Source: Pseudoalteromonas rubra (GTDB taxonomy: Bacteria; Pseudomonadota; Gammaproteobacteria; Enterobacterales; Alteromonadaceae). Taken from it: a stretch of 64,000 nt of DNA. Below, in pieces: positions 8,064-16,225 of this stretch. How positions within the stretch are numbered: position 1 is the stretch's first letter; every line of letters starts with the position of its first letter. The notes under the pieces are model-generated. The model had not been told where the DNA came from. It ran no database searches and saw only the letters and a list, made by a program, of their open reading frames with translations. The position numbers were made by a program, and so were the translations under genes. Location of the stretch: assembly GCF_001482385.1 (NCBI RefSeq), contig NZ_CP013612.1:248001-312000 (forward strand), given 5' to 3'.

Positions 8064-9656
8064 TTAGTTTGCCTCAAACTCTACGCGTAGTGTCTGATTG
8101 GTACTTAATGCGCGGAAGGTATACTCACTGACAGGGCCAATATCAACACCGTTGATGATGACTTTACTGATGTGCGCACCGGCTGCCGGCGTAAAGTAGA
8201 AGGTCTTTCCTTCGTTTGGTGCGATGAGGACGTCGCCATAGGTGTCTCCGTGCGGTGACACTTCACCTAAGTGTTTAACTTTAGTTGCTTGTGCGCGTGT
8301 GATCAGTGTCCAGGGGTCATAGTCGGGCTCCTGCGTGCCAGGCGCGCTGCTGGCATACCATTTAGCTTCGAAATATTGTCCGTTGTGGTAAACCTGGTTT
8401 CCTTTGTAGTAAATGGTGCCCGCATTGTATGTTGGGCTGGCACCCACGCTTTGTACCGTTACAACTTTACCATCATTGAGTGGCGCGGGGTGTCGCATCC
8501 ATTCCACAATGTCTTTAAATGGTACAATCCGCACAACAGGCTGGCCGTTTACTTTCAGACTCAGGGCGTACTGAATAAACTCCTCAATTGCTTCCTGGCG
8601 TTCACGAAATAGCGTGGCGCGATCGCCATTGTCATAGGCTGATGCATAGATGTCGGCGTGGGCACCAAACATTAATGGGGCCCGATTGCCCTGCAGGCGC
8701 AAGTGCAAGTTATGTTTAAGTATCGCCAGCACCTCTTGTTTACTCATGGCGCCACCAACCCACATATTGGTATCAAAGCCCACCATCTTACCGCCCAGTG
8801 GCTTTTCAAAGACATTGGATGGCAGTTGCCAGAGCCCGACGAAGTGGCCAACATCTGGTTTGCCAACGCGTTTGGTTGGCGTCCCCTGATTTAATGTATA
8901 GGGCCAGGGGTTATTGGTGCCATTATATTGTTGCCCCCAGCCTTCTTCGATGCTGGTGTCATAGACAAACTGGTTGGCTTTTAATACAGAAAATAAAGCG
9001 TTATTGTGATTTAGGTACGGCGTTCTGAACCCTGTCATATCGCTAATGGGGATCCCGGGGCCGGCGTTGTCGTTTGGTGCGTCATCTTGCTCATTGGGAT
9101 CAAAAGGTTTGTTAAGCCAGGTCCGTGTCACGAGGATTTCTTCTTCCCACATTTGCTCTGAAAAGTTCCCCGTATCTGGTCCGCCATCATGATGACTCCA
9201 GGTATGATTGCCTATCTCGTGGCCGTCCAGCCAGGCATTGCGCCAGGCACGTTTGATACCCACAGGATCATTGGCAGACGAGTGTATGTAGGCGGCGGTG
9301 TTAAAAAAGCTAAAGCGAACTGGCGCCCCATCATAGGTGGCGGCATTATTACTGCCAGAGGCATTTTGCAAGTGACGGGTATAGCTGGTTATCCAGTCCA
9401 TCCCTTCCTTAGAGCCATTATCATCAAAGCCGATGGACACAAACAAAGGGACCTGAACTGGACGTAGCGCCGCGGGTGGCATCTGGCTCCATGGTTGATT
9501 GTCTGAATAGTCATAATTTTGTGTTTCTGCGCTGTGGGCGATGTTTGTATAGGGCAAAGGCGCAGCTTCAATGCTGGCGTTCTGGGCCATTGAGAGGTGA
9601 GAAAAAGACAAGCCCGATAAAATGCCAAACGTCAGTGCTGAAAGTGTAAATTTCAT
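8064..9656 (-). CDS. Chitin-oligosaccharide / polysaccharide deacetylase with chitin-binding domain
   Basis: The 530-residue secreted protein has a signal peptide (cleavage probably near SMAQN, about residue 24), a CE4 NodB-type deacetylase domain (about 70-390) and a C-terminal CBM5/12-like module rich in Trp and Tyr (about 410-450, YFEAKWYASS, DPWTLI). The catalytic Asp pair appears in SIGFDDNG and the metal-binding HxxxH in GNHTWSHHDGG. This plan matches the Vibrio chitin-oligosaccharide deacetylases, which remove an acetyl group from chitin oligomers during chitin breakdown. A further small beta domain follows the binding module (about 465-530). A ribosome site GGAAAT precedes the ATG. 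Neighbours do not include other chitin genes. Confidence 0.88.
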   Translation of the reverse strand: MKFTLSALTFGILSGLSFSHLSMAQNASIEAAPLPYTNIAHSAETQNYDYSDNQPWSQMPPAALRPVQVPLFVSIGFDDNGSKEGMDWITSYTRHLQNASGSNNAATYDGAPVRFSFFNTAAYIHSSANDPVGIKRAWRNAWLDGHEIGNHTWSHHDGGPDTGNFSEQMWEEEILVTRTWLNKPFDPNEQDDAPNDNAGPGIPISDMTGFRTPYLNHNNALFSVLKANQFVYDTSIEEGWGQQYNGTNNPWPYTLNQGTPTKRVGKPDVGHFVGLWQLPSNVFEKPLGGKMVGFDTNMWVGGAMSKQEVLAILKHNLHLRLQGNRAPLMFGAHADIYASAYDNGDRATLFRERQEAIEEFIQYALSLKVNGQPVVRIVPFKDIVEWMRHPAPLNDGKVVTVQSVGASPTYNAGTIYYKGNQVYHNGQYFEAKWYASSAPGTQEPDYDPWTLITRAQATKVKHLGEVSPHGDTYGDVLIAPNEGKTFYFTPAAGAHISKVIINGVDIGPVSEYTFRALSTNQTLRVEFEAN

Positions 9657-9901
9657 GGCGATTTCCTTTTAATGAGTTAACGCTAAGAGTTGTATTTAGT
9701 GTACTCAAAAGGGGTATTTTGTGGAGTGGTTTCGCCTTGATTCAGCACTCAGTTTGATGTGCCACAAACTTACAATGAGAAATAATATAATCAAATTAAT
9801 CATTGATTTAAGTCAATGCGGATGGGGAAGGAGTTGCGTGTTGATTGGCAGCAAAGCCACCGGGTGGTGCACTTTGCTGATGGGTTATTGCGTGTGCTTG
9901 T

Positions 9902-10390
9902 TTAACCGAGCTTGCTTAATTTGGTGATAATATTATTACTCGCTTGTTCAACTAAATCGAGCACCAGCTCAAATCCGTCTCCGCCACCATAATAGGGGTC
10001 TGGCACTTCGTCATGCGGCTGCTCACCATAGCGTAAAAACAAGGCAAGTTTGTGTTGGTATTGCCCGGGGCATTTAGCGTGCAGATCGGCCAGGTTTTGC
10101 TCATCGGCGCATAGGATCAAATCAAAATACTCAAAGTCCTGTGGCTGAACTTGCCTGGCCCTGATTGATGACAGGTTGTACCCTCGTTTATGCGCAGCTG
10201 CTGCACTGCGCCTGTCAGGTGGGTTACCCTGGTGATAGGCAATGGTGCCCGCAGAATCAACCTCAAGATTGACTCTCTGTTGCGTTGCTGTGTGCTTTAA
10301 TACCGCTTCCATCGTGGGAGAGCGGCAGATATTGCCCATACAGACGACTAATACTCTGGCCGGCTTAGTATCATGAAAGAAATCACTCAT
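9902..10390 (-). CDS. Low-molecular-weight protein-tyrosine phosphatase
   Basis: The 162-residue cytoplasmic protein carries the family P-loop CX5R near the N-terminus (CMGNICRS, about residues 17-24) and the general-acid Asp in PDPYYGG near residue 132. Length and motifs are typical of the family. Such enzymes remove phosphate from tyrosine, and many bacterial members regulate capsule export kinases, but no such kinase is nearby. The gene lies 96 bases downstream of hmp on the same strand and has its own ribosome site (AAGGACC), so it may be read through from the NO-responsive operon or expressed alone. Confidence 0.92.
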   Translation of the reverse strand: MSDFFHDTKPARVLVVCMGNICRSPTMEAVLKHTATQQRVNLEVDSAGTIAYHQGNPPDRRSAAAAHKRGYNLSSIRARQVQPQDFEYFDLILCADEQNLADLHAKCPGQYQHKLALFLRYGEQPHDEVPDPYYGGGDGFELVLDLVEQASNNIITKLSKLG

Positions 10391-10486
10391 AGAAGGGTCC
10401 TTTTACAGTTAATTAAGGGCTGCCAGAGCACCACAGCCCCAAGTGTTCTCCATCATATCAGACTTTTATGGCAATACCTGGATGAA

Positions 10487-11665
10487 TCACAGGCTCTCAT
10501 GCGGGCCAAATACTTCATACAATATCCGTGAGTTATCAACACCCAGCGCAATCAGTTGTTGTTTAATATCAGCCATGAAAGGCGTTGGACCACACAGGTA
10601 AAACTCTCCATGTTCAATGGGCAGTGAGGCACTCAGCGGCGCAAGGCGCATACGCCCGGCATGAACTTTTTCACAGATCTGATCATGCTCATTTTCTTCG
10701 ATCCAGGTATGGGTCGTGAGCATCGACAGCGATTCAGCCGCGCAGGCCAGTTCTGCTTGAAAACTGTGCTGTGCCGGGTTGCGGCACGCATGAAGGAAGT
10801 ACAGTGGTTGATTAAATGCCTGCTCTGCCAGTGTATGTAACATCGACATCATGGGCGTAATACCAACCCCAGCGCTGATTAATACCTTAGGTACAGGTGT
10901 TTGCCTGAGTACAAAGTCCCCCGCAGGCGGCATAACGTCCAGTTCATCACCCTCACGCAAACGATGTAAATAGCCTGAAACCAGGTTATCCCGTTTGACG
11001 GAAATGCGGTAAAACTGCGAATTGGAGGTATGCGACAAAGAGTACTGCCGGATCTGCTGATGATTTTCTCCCGGGATATGACATTGAATGGCAAGGAATT
11101 GTCCTGCCTGATAGGGCATTACAGGCCGCGCATCGAGGGGTTTTAGGTAAAAACTCTTCACCAGCTCAGATTCGCTGACAATTTTACTGATGCAAAAACG
11201 ACGTGTGCCTCGCCAGCCACCGTTGAGTTGTTCAGCTTGTCGATAAATGCCTTCTTCCAGGGTAATGAACAAATCGGCCAGGAATGCATAGGCTTCAGCC
11301 CAGGCTTGTTCTACCTCTGTTGTAAATTGTTGCGGAAACATCTCACGTAAAGTAGCGAGCAAGTGCTCTCCGACAATGGGGTAGTGATGTGGTTGTATGC
11401 TGAGACTGGCATGTTTATGGTTGATCCGGGCAATAGCGTCAGTCAGGACCTCGGGTTGATCCAGGTAGGTCGCATAAGCGGCCAGGGCATTGAAAAGCGC
11501 AAACTGCTGTCTGCCTGAACGTTGGTTGCTGAGGTTAAAAATATCGAGTAGCTCAGGATTGTGAGCGAACATACGTTGATAAAAGTGTTCTGTAACCTCA
11601 ACACCAGCGTTAGCCAGTAAGGGAATAGACTGTTTAACCAGGGTAATTGTTCGTTGAGAAAGCAT
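10487..11665 (-). CDS. hmp: Flavohaemoprotein (nitric oxide dioxygenase)
   Basis: The 392-residue product is very similar to E. coli Hmp throughout. It has an N-terminal globin domain (about 1-140; proximal-His region in HKHASL), an FAD-binding domain (RQYSL, about residues 195-200) and an NAD-binding domain (GVGITPM, YLCGP, final FGPH). It oxidises NO to nitrate with O2 and NAD(P)H. I chose the ATG at 11665 because AGGAG lies five bases before it, and the protein then begins MLSQRTIT as in the family; the GTG further out lies before this site. It follows nnrS and the small membrane protein on the same strand and is probably driven from the NorR/sigma-54 promoter near 13220. Confidence 0.96.
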   Translation of the reverse strand: MLSQRTITLVKQSIPLLANAGVEVTEHFYQRMFAHNPELLDIFNLSNQRSGRQQFALFNALAAYATYLDQPEVLTDAIARINHKHASLSIQPHHYPIVGEHLLATLREMFPQQFTTEVEQAWAEAYAFLADLFITLEEGIYRQAEQLNGGWRGTRRFCISKIVSESELVKSFYLKPLDARPVMPYQAGQFLAIQCHIPGENHQQIRQYSLSHTSNSQFYRISVKRDNLVSGYLHRLREGDELDVMPPAGDFVLRQTPVPKVLISAGVGITPMMSMLHTLAEQAFNQPLYFLHACRNPAQHSFQAELACAAESLSMLTTHTWIEENEHDQICEKVHAGRMRLAPLSASLPIEHGEFYLCGPTPFMADIKQQLIALGVDNSRILYEVFGPHESL

Positions 11666-11725
11666 AAAAACTCCTAATGAATTCACTTCACAGTGAATAG
11701 GTATACATACATAAAAATGAGAAAA

Positions 11726-12943
11726 TTAACCGCGACGTCCATCTGCGCGTTTGCGCACCAGCATGGGGCCATAGAAAAAGACAAACAGCGCAAAACCGGC
11801 AGACCAAATCAGGGCACTCAGTTGCCAGGCCATATGTGGGCCAATGTGATCACCAAGCAGGCTTCGGAACAGTGCACTGAGTGCAATAAGAAGGAATGCC
11901 ACTGATATCAGAGGATGCGGTGTTAAAGGGCGGGCCGTATGGCCTAGTGCTACCCGAGACATCATTGCCAGGATCATCATGCCCATACCGCCCACAGTGA
12001 TCAGATGAAGGGCATCTTTGGCCTGCCAGACACTGCTAAAGTAGGCTGCGCCGAATCCAACCAGGCCTATAGCCATCATCAGATAAGCCAGATACAGGGA
12101 CCAGAGTAAGGGTACTGTGAATATGCGGTGCTGAAACCACATGACAGCGCGTATGAGGTGTAACAGTCCAGCCAGGATAAGCAGATAACCAGGTACAACA
12201 GTGAGCTGAAGAAAATGGTGAGCAAAAAAACCACCAAGACCAGTCAGTGACACTAACATGAGTAGTTTATCGAGCTTTGGTGTACGCTGCTGTTGCTGTA
12301 ATCCCAAACCGCGAGAGATAAAAAATGGCACGACGCGACCACCCAGTATGCTGATCAGCAATGTAAAACCTAACACAGCCATTTGACTAAGCAGGCCTGC
12401 TAGTTCAAAAGCGTGCTGGTCGAGCATCACAATAAACACCAGGTTCAGTGTTGCCAGCAGTGCCAGTACAGGCACAAACAGGTAATTTTTGCTGTTATGT
12501 ACCTGAAGCACCACCCAACTAAAATGGCAGATGGCAATCAGCCAGAATACACCTTGTAAGATGATCAGCCACAGTAGTGGCTGATCAGCGCTGAATGCGA
12601 CAATTCTGGCGCTGATCCATATCAGGCAAAGCCCCAGCAAAGGCCAGCCGCTCAGTGTGCTGACGCCCGTCCAGTTCTTCGCTGCTGTAAATAAAAAGCC
12701 GATTGCAATGGCGCTGGCAAAACCAAACAGCATTTCATGCGCGTGCCAAAGCGTAGCTGGGAAGGAATTAGACCAGCTAAGATTGCCATTTAGTATGGCA
12801 AACCACAGTAGCATAGCGATACAGGCCCACAGGCTGCCAAGTAAAAACAGCGGCCTAAATGCAAGCATAAGCAAAGGGGCATGCTGAAGCTGGTACCATT
12901 TTACCGTGTCTGACATTGGCTCTTCGAGGTTAAGCAGGGCCAT
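11726..12943 (-). CDS. nnrS: NnrS family membrane protein
   Basis: The 405-residue protein is almost wholly hydrophobic, with about twelve membrane segments and conserved His residues in loops, such as LWHAHEMLFGF and LGHTARPL. These are hallmarks of NnrS, a haem- and copper-containing membrane protein that helps protect cells against nitrosative stress. The start at 12943 is chosen because GGAGG lies eight bases before it and the ATG overlaps the stop of the upstream 74-residue gene by one base (TAATG), a sign of translational coupling. It lies between the small membrane protein and hmp. Confidence 0.93.
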   Translation of the reverse strand: MALLNLEEPMSDTVKWYQLQHAPLLMLAFRPLFLLGSLWACIAMLLWFAILNGNLSWSNSFPATLWHAHEMLFGFASAIAIGFLFTAAKNWTGVSTLSGWPLLGLCLIWISARIVAFSADQPLLWLIILQGVFWLIAICHFSWVVLQVHNSKNYLFVPVLALLATLNLVFIVMLDQHAFELAGLLSQMAVLGFTLLISILGGRVVPFFISRGLGLQQQQRTPKLDKLLMLVSLTGLGGFFAHHFLQLTVVPGYLLILAGLLHLIRAVMWFQHRIFTVPLLWSLYLAYLMMAIGLVGFGAAYFSSVWQAKDALHLITVGGMGMMILAMMSRVALGHTARPLTPHPLISVAFLLIALSALFRSLLGDHIGPHMAWQLSALIWSAGFALFVFFYGPMLVRKRADGRRG

Positions 12944-13167
12944 TAGCGCACCTCCAGTCCAAGGTTGTACTGGCACAAACAGCGTATTACGTAGCTGATT
13001 TTAAGCAGGGTTGCGAAAACAATTGTACTGACGTGAGCCGTAATTAGTGCTGACAAAGACAGGTAGTGGTCGAAGGCATAGCTGGCAAGTACTGCAAGTA
13101 AAAAACCAGTTAGGCTGAGTATCAGGCACTGGTTGGCATAGGGAAGTGTTTGGCGATAATGTTTCAT
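12943..13167 (-). CDS. Small membrane protein, first gene of the NO-response operon
   Basis: The 74-residue product has two membrane segments (about residues 12-32 and 38-60) and a short basic C-terminus with two Cys (VIRCLCQYN). It starts about 34 bases downstream of the predicted sigma-54 start site and its stop overlaps the nnrS start by one base. I do not recognise a named family. Its position and coupling suggest that it helps NnrS, for example in assembly or haem handling, but that is inference. Confidence 0.75.
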   Translation of the reverse strand: MKHYRQTLPYANQCLILSLTGFLLAVLASYAFDHYLSLSALITAHVSTIVFATLLKISYVIRCLCQYNLGLEVR

Positions 13168-13211
13168 AGTTACCTTTACATAGCAGAGTGAGTCAAACTG
13201 GTTATATAAAT

Positions 13212-13227
13212 GGCATGAAGCGTGCCA
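13212..13227 (-). promoter_or_regulatory. Sigma-54 promoter of the small ORF-nnrS-hmp operon
   Basis: On the minus strand the sequence TGGCACGCTTCATGCC matches the consensus TGGCACG-N4-TTGCW at all but two positions and has the GG and GC exactly ten bases apart. Transcription should begin near 13200, leaving a leader of about 30 bases before the 74-residue gene. The NorR sites are 65-120 bases upstream, the usual enhancer distance, with AT-rich DNA between. Confidence 0.85.
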
Positions 13228-13269
13228 GATTTAATTTCTAATTAAAACAATGGGATAGTTTTTTAATGT

Positions 13270-13299
13270 TTGCCTTGATGGGTCAAAATGACCTATACT
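13270..13299 (+). promoter_or_regulatory. Probable sigma-70 promoter of norR
   Basis: TTGCCT at 13270-13275 and TATACT at 13294-13299 are 18 bases apart. The first NorR site (13282-13292) sits in the spacer, so NorR binding would repress its own gene, as known for E. coli norR. A transcript from here would start near 13306, which rules out the ATG at 13288 as the norR start. Confidence 0.6.
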
Positions 13300-13335
13300 G
13301 TATGGGTCTATAAAACTTTAATAGGTCATTTTGAC
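13282..13335. promoter_or_regulatory. Three NorR enhancer sites (GT-N7-AC)
   Basis: Three matches to the NorR core GT-N7-AC are seen: GTCAAAATGAC at 13282-13292, GTCTATAAAAC at 13306-13316 and GTCATTTTGAC at 13325-13335. The outer two are reverse complements of one another. E. coli norVW likewise has three such sites. They lie between divergent norR and the sigma-54 promoter, so they should serve both as enhancer for the operon and as autoregulatory sites for norR. Confidence 0.82.
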
Positions 13336-14916
13336 TTGGATCAAAGAACGTTATCGCATTTGCTTGGTATCAGTACCGAGTTGGCACGGCAACTTCCCCG
13401 CCTGAATGAGGGAGGTATCAGCGTGTTTGGCCACGCTTTGGTGCGCGCAGTACAGGGGGTGGTCACAGCCGATGCCATAGCAGTATTACGCTGCGAGCAG
13501 GGGGTTGCTTTTCCGCTTGCATGCTCGGGGCTAGCGCCTGAGGCCATGGGGAGGCGTTTTGTGATCAATGACCACCCCAGGCTGGCGGCCATAGCCAGCG
13601 CGACACAGCCTCAGGTATTTGCAGCAGGGTGTGACTTGCCGGACCCTTATGACGGACTTTTACTGGCTACCACCGGGGTTTTGCCCGTACACGCCTGTAT
13701 GGGCTTTTCGCTTTATCAGGATGAACAGTTACTGGGTATGATCACCTTTGATAGTCTTACCCCCAATGCCTTTGAAGGAGTTGCACTGCCTATGTTAGCG
13801 ATGTTGCAATCGCTGGTTGCGGCGCATTTTGCAACTGCGCTGAACCTGGCAACTCTCTCTGAGCGGGCCCGACACGGTATGGCGATGCTCAGAGAGATAA
13901 GTCATCAGCGCTTTACTATGGTAGGTGAGAGTGAGGTGATGCAAAGGCTTAAGCAGGATATTGATTTGGTCGCTAATTCTGAATTGAGTGTGTTGATCCA
14001 GGGGGAAACAGGCACAGGCAAAGAGCTGGTGGCACGGCGTATTCATGAGCACTCATCGCGTTGTCAGGGTCCGTTTGTACAGGTTAACTGCGCCTCTTTA
14101 AGTGAAAACTTGGCCGAGAGCGAGTTTTTTGGCCACCGTAAAGGGGCGTTTACCGGTGCAGACAGACACCGCGAAGGTAAGTTTCTGGTTGCCCATGGCG
14201 GCACTTTATTTCTTGATGAAATAGGAGAGCTGCCTCTGAGTATGCAAAGTAAATTGTTGCGGGCACTGCAAAGCGGCGAGATTCAACCCGTTGGCACGGA
14301 CAAGCCCCAGTATGTTGATGTGCGGATCGTTGCTGCAACCAACCGGGATTTGCGTCAGGAAGTCGAGGAAGGCCGCTTTCGGGCCGATTTATATCATCGC
14401 CTGAGCGTCTATCCGTTGCAGGTTCCGCCACTTAGAGACAGAGCGCAGGACATCGAGCCCCTGGCAGGATTTTTTATTGAGCAACTGCGCAAAAGGCTGG
14501 GTGTACGCCAGTTAGTGCTCTCTGCACGCTTTCTTAAGCAATTAAGAGAACATGATTGGCCCGGCAATGTACGTGAGCTGGAACATGTCCTCAGCCGTGC
14601 TGCGTTGAAGGCAAAGCATCTTACCCGGGAGGAGGCTATTGTCGAGGTCGATGTCACGCATAGTGTTCAGTGGCGTGAAAATGGTACAGATGTGCTGGCA
14701 GGTGGTCAGAATAAGGACGTTGCATCTGTGCAACTCTCCTCAGCACAAACGCTCAAGGCAGCTACAGAGGCGTTCCAGAAGAATCTGATCAAGGCCCGCT
14801 TGCAGGCCAATGCACTTAATTGGGCTGCAACTGCGCGCGAGCTGTCGGTTGACCGGACTAACCTGGTGCGTCTGGCAAAACGTCTGGGAATAGAAACAGT
14901 CAAAAAGCTGAATTGA
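13336..14916 (+). CDS. norR: Nitric-oxide-responsive sigma-54 activator NorR
   Basis: NorR senses NO through a mononuclear iron in its GAF domain and activates sigma-54 promoters. The product has a GAF domain (LPDPYDG and VHACMG keep the Asp and Cys iron ligands known in E. coli NorR), an AAA+ domain (GETGTGKE, GAFTGA, FLDEIGELPL) and a C-terminal Fis-type helix-turn-helix. The frame is open from an ATG at 13288, but that codon lies inside a NorR site and upstream of the likely transcript start. I prefer TTG 13336 (526 residues; E. coli has 504) because similarity to E. coli NorR begins there (LLGISTELARQL). TTG 13360 and GTG 13423, which has a strong GGAGGT, are alternatives. Gene and domain calls are firm; the start is not. 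Confidence 0.93.
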   Translation: MDQRTLSHLLGISTELARQLPRLNEGGISVFGHALVRAVQGVVTADAIAVLRCEQGVAFPLACSGLAPEAMGRRFVINDHPRLAAIASATQPQVFAAGCDLPDPYDGLLLATTGVLPVHACMGFSLYQDEQLLGMITFDSLTPNAFEGVALPMLAMLQSLVAAHFATALNLATLSERARHGMAMLREISHQRFTMVGESEVMQRLKQDIDLVANSELSVLIQGETGTGKELVARRIHEHSSRCQGPFVQVNCASLSENLAESEFFGHRKGAFTGADRHREGKFLVAHGGTLFLDEIGELPLSMQSKLLRALQSGEIQPVGTDKPQYVDVRIVAATNRDLRQEVEEGRFRADLYHRLSVYPLQVPPLRDRAQDIEPLAGFFIEQLRKRLGVRQLVLSARFLKQLREHDWPGNVRELEHVLSRAALKAKHLTREEAIVEVDVTHSVQWRENGTDVLAGGQNKDVASVQLSSAQTLKAATEAFQKNLIKARLQANALNWAATARELSVDRTNLVRLAKRLGIETVKKLN

Positions 14917-15114
14917 TCAGCTACGGGTGTTTTTAAAAATGAAGTAACGAAATAAGGACTGTTATTCGCAATGAAAATTGTTCTTACTAAGTTTATAAGT
15001 TGTTTATTTTAAAAGAATATATTAAGTAATTTATTAGTTTTAATCGGTCTTGCTAAGTTGTGATTTTGTTCTAATTTTATAAGGCGTCTAACTATTCCTT
15101 ATTGAGGGGGCCCT

Positions 15115-15585
15115 ATGCAGGGTAGCAAGCAAGTAATAGCAGCACTAAATCAGGTTTTAACACTCGAGCTGACATCTATTAACCAGTACTTTTTGCACGC
15201 ACGCATGTGGAAAAACTGGGGCATTGAAGAGCTCAATGAGAAAGCCTATAAAAAATCCATCAAAGACATGAAGCAGGCCGATGATTTAATAGAGCGGATC
15301 TTGTTCCTGGAGGGCCTGCCAAACCTTCAACACCTGGAAAAGCTCCGCATTGGTGAGCATACCGAAGAAATGCTCAGCTGTGACATGGCGTTTGAAATGG
15401 AACAGCTTCCGGTGTTACGCAGTGCCATTGAGTTGTGTGAAAAAGAGCAGGACTATGTCAGTCGCGAGTTGCTCGAAGATATCCTGGAATATGAGGAAGA
15501 TTATGTTGACTGGCTGGAAACTCAGCAATTCCTCATCAAAAACTGCGGCATAGAAAACTATCTGCAATCGCAAATTGAGGAGTAA
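15115..15585 (+). CDS. bfr: Bacterioferritin subunit, haem-binding type
   Basis: The 156-residue ferritin-like protein is close to E. coli Bfr over its full length. It keeps the haem-ligand Met52 (IKDMKQAD) and ferroxidase residues Glu18, Glu94 and Glu127, but Glu51 is Asp, His54 is Gln and His130 is Tyr. It therefore probably has no working ferroxidase centre and instead provides haem to a mixed 24-mer shell. Its partner gene starts three bases after its stop. Such alpha/beta Bfr pairs are known, for example in Pseudomonas putida and Neisseria. The ribosome site is GAGGGGG before the ATG. The upstream 200 bases are very AT-rich and hold no other gene. Confidence 0.94.
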   Translation: MQGSKQVIAALNQVLTLELTSINQYFLHARMWKNWGIEELNEKAYKKSIKDMKQADDLIERILFLEGLPNLQHLEKLRIGEHTEEMLSCDMAFEMEQLPVLRSAIELCEKEQDYVSRELLEDILEYEEDYVDWLETQQFLIKNCGIENYLQSQIEE

Positions 15586-15588
15586 GAC

Positions 15589-16074
15589 ATGCAAGGTTCT
15601 CAAAAAGTAATTGATTTACTCAACAAACAGCTGACCCTGGAGTTGTCGTCAATGGACCAATATCTGGCTCATTCCAAAATGTATGAAGACTGGGGCCTGT
15701 CCAAGTTGCACCATAAGCTGGCACATGAATACGAAGAAGAGTTGGATCATGCAAAGCGGATTACTGAACGCATTTTATTCCTTGAAGGCACACCCGATAC
15801 CGCTTCAAGGGCACCGATCAAAGTCGGTGAAAACGTCCAGGAAATGCTGGAAAACGATCTGGCCGCAGAGATTACCGTTAAAGATCACCTGAAAAAGGTG
15901 ATTGCGGTGTGTGAAGAAGAGCAGGATTATGTGTCTCGCGAGATGCTTGAAGCGCTGCTTGATGACACGGAAATGGATCATATTTACTGGCTGGAACAAC
16001 ACATTGGCCTGATTAAACTTGTGGGTTTACCTAACTATATTCAAAGCCAGATGTCAGGTGGGGATCCTACCTGA
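15589..16074 (+). CDS. bfr: Bacterioferritin subunit, ferroxidase type
   Basis: The 161-residue protein is the second bacterioferritin of the pair. It keeps all six ferroxidase ligands (Glu18, Glu51 and His54 in YEEELDHAKR, Glu94, Glu127 and His130 in TEMDHIYW) but has Leu at the haem-ligand position 52. It should oxidise Fe(II) and needs the partner subunit to bring haem. It has its own ribosome site (GAGGAG overlapping the previous stop) and a strong terminator follows. Together the two subunits store iron and lower Fenton chemistry in the cytoplasm. Confidence 0.94.
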   Translation: MQGSQKVIDLLNKQLTLELSSMDQYLAHSKMYEDWGLSKLHHKLAHEYEEELDHAKRITERILFLEGTPDTASRAPIKVGENVQEMLENDLAAEITVKDHLKKVIAVCEEEQDYVSREMLEALLDDTEMDHIYWLEQHIGLIKLVGLPNYIQSQMSGGDPT

Positions 16075-16098
16075 GCATAAGGTTACAACGCTATCTAT

Positions 16099-16121
16099 AA
16101 GGAGGCTTTGCCTCCTTTTTT
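16099..16121 (+). terminator. Rho-independent terminator of the bfr pair
   Basis: AAGGAGGC at 16099-16106 pairs perfectly with GCCTCCTT at 16110-16117 around a three-base loop, and T residues follow. Confidence 0.9.
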
Positions 16122-16225
16122 CATGCCCATTTAAACTCAGTCATGGGCTTGCCAAACGGCGGATTCGCAGGGATACTTGCCGCCATGACAACAGGTGGCA
16201 TAGCGCCCCGAAACGGAGAAGTAAA

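Noticed and set aside
8271-8612. Plus-strand frame inside the deacetylase gene
   Set aside because: It lies wholly within a well-supported minus-strand enzyme and shows no family motif.
16019-16225. N-terminal extension of the ATP-grasp protein
   Set aside because: It would run through the end of the bfr gene and its terminator, and the residues are Arg/Cys-rich and unlike the family.
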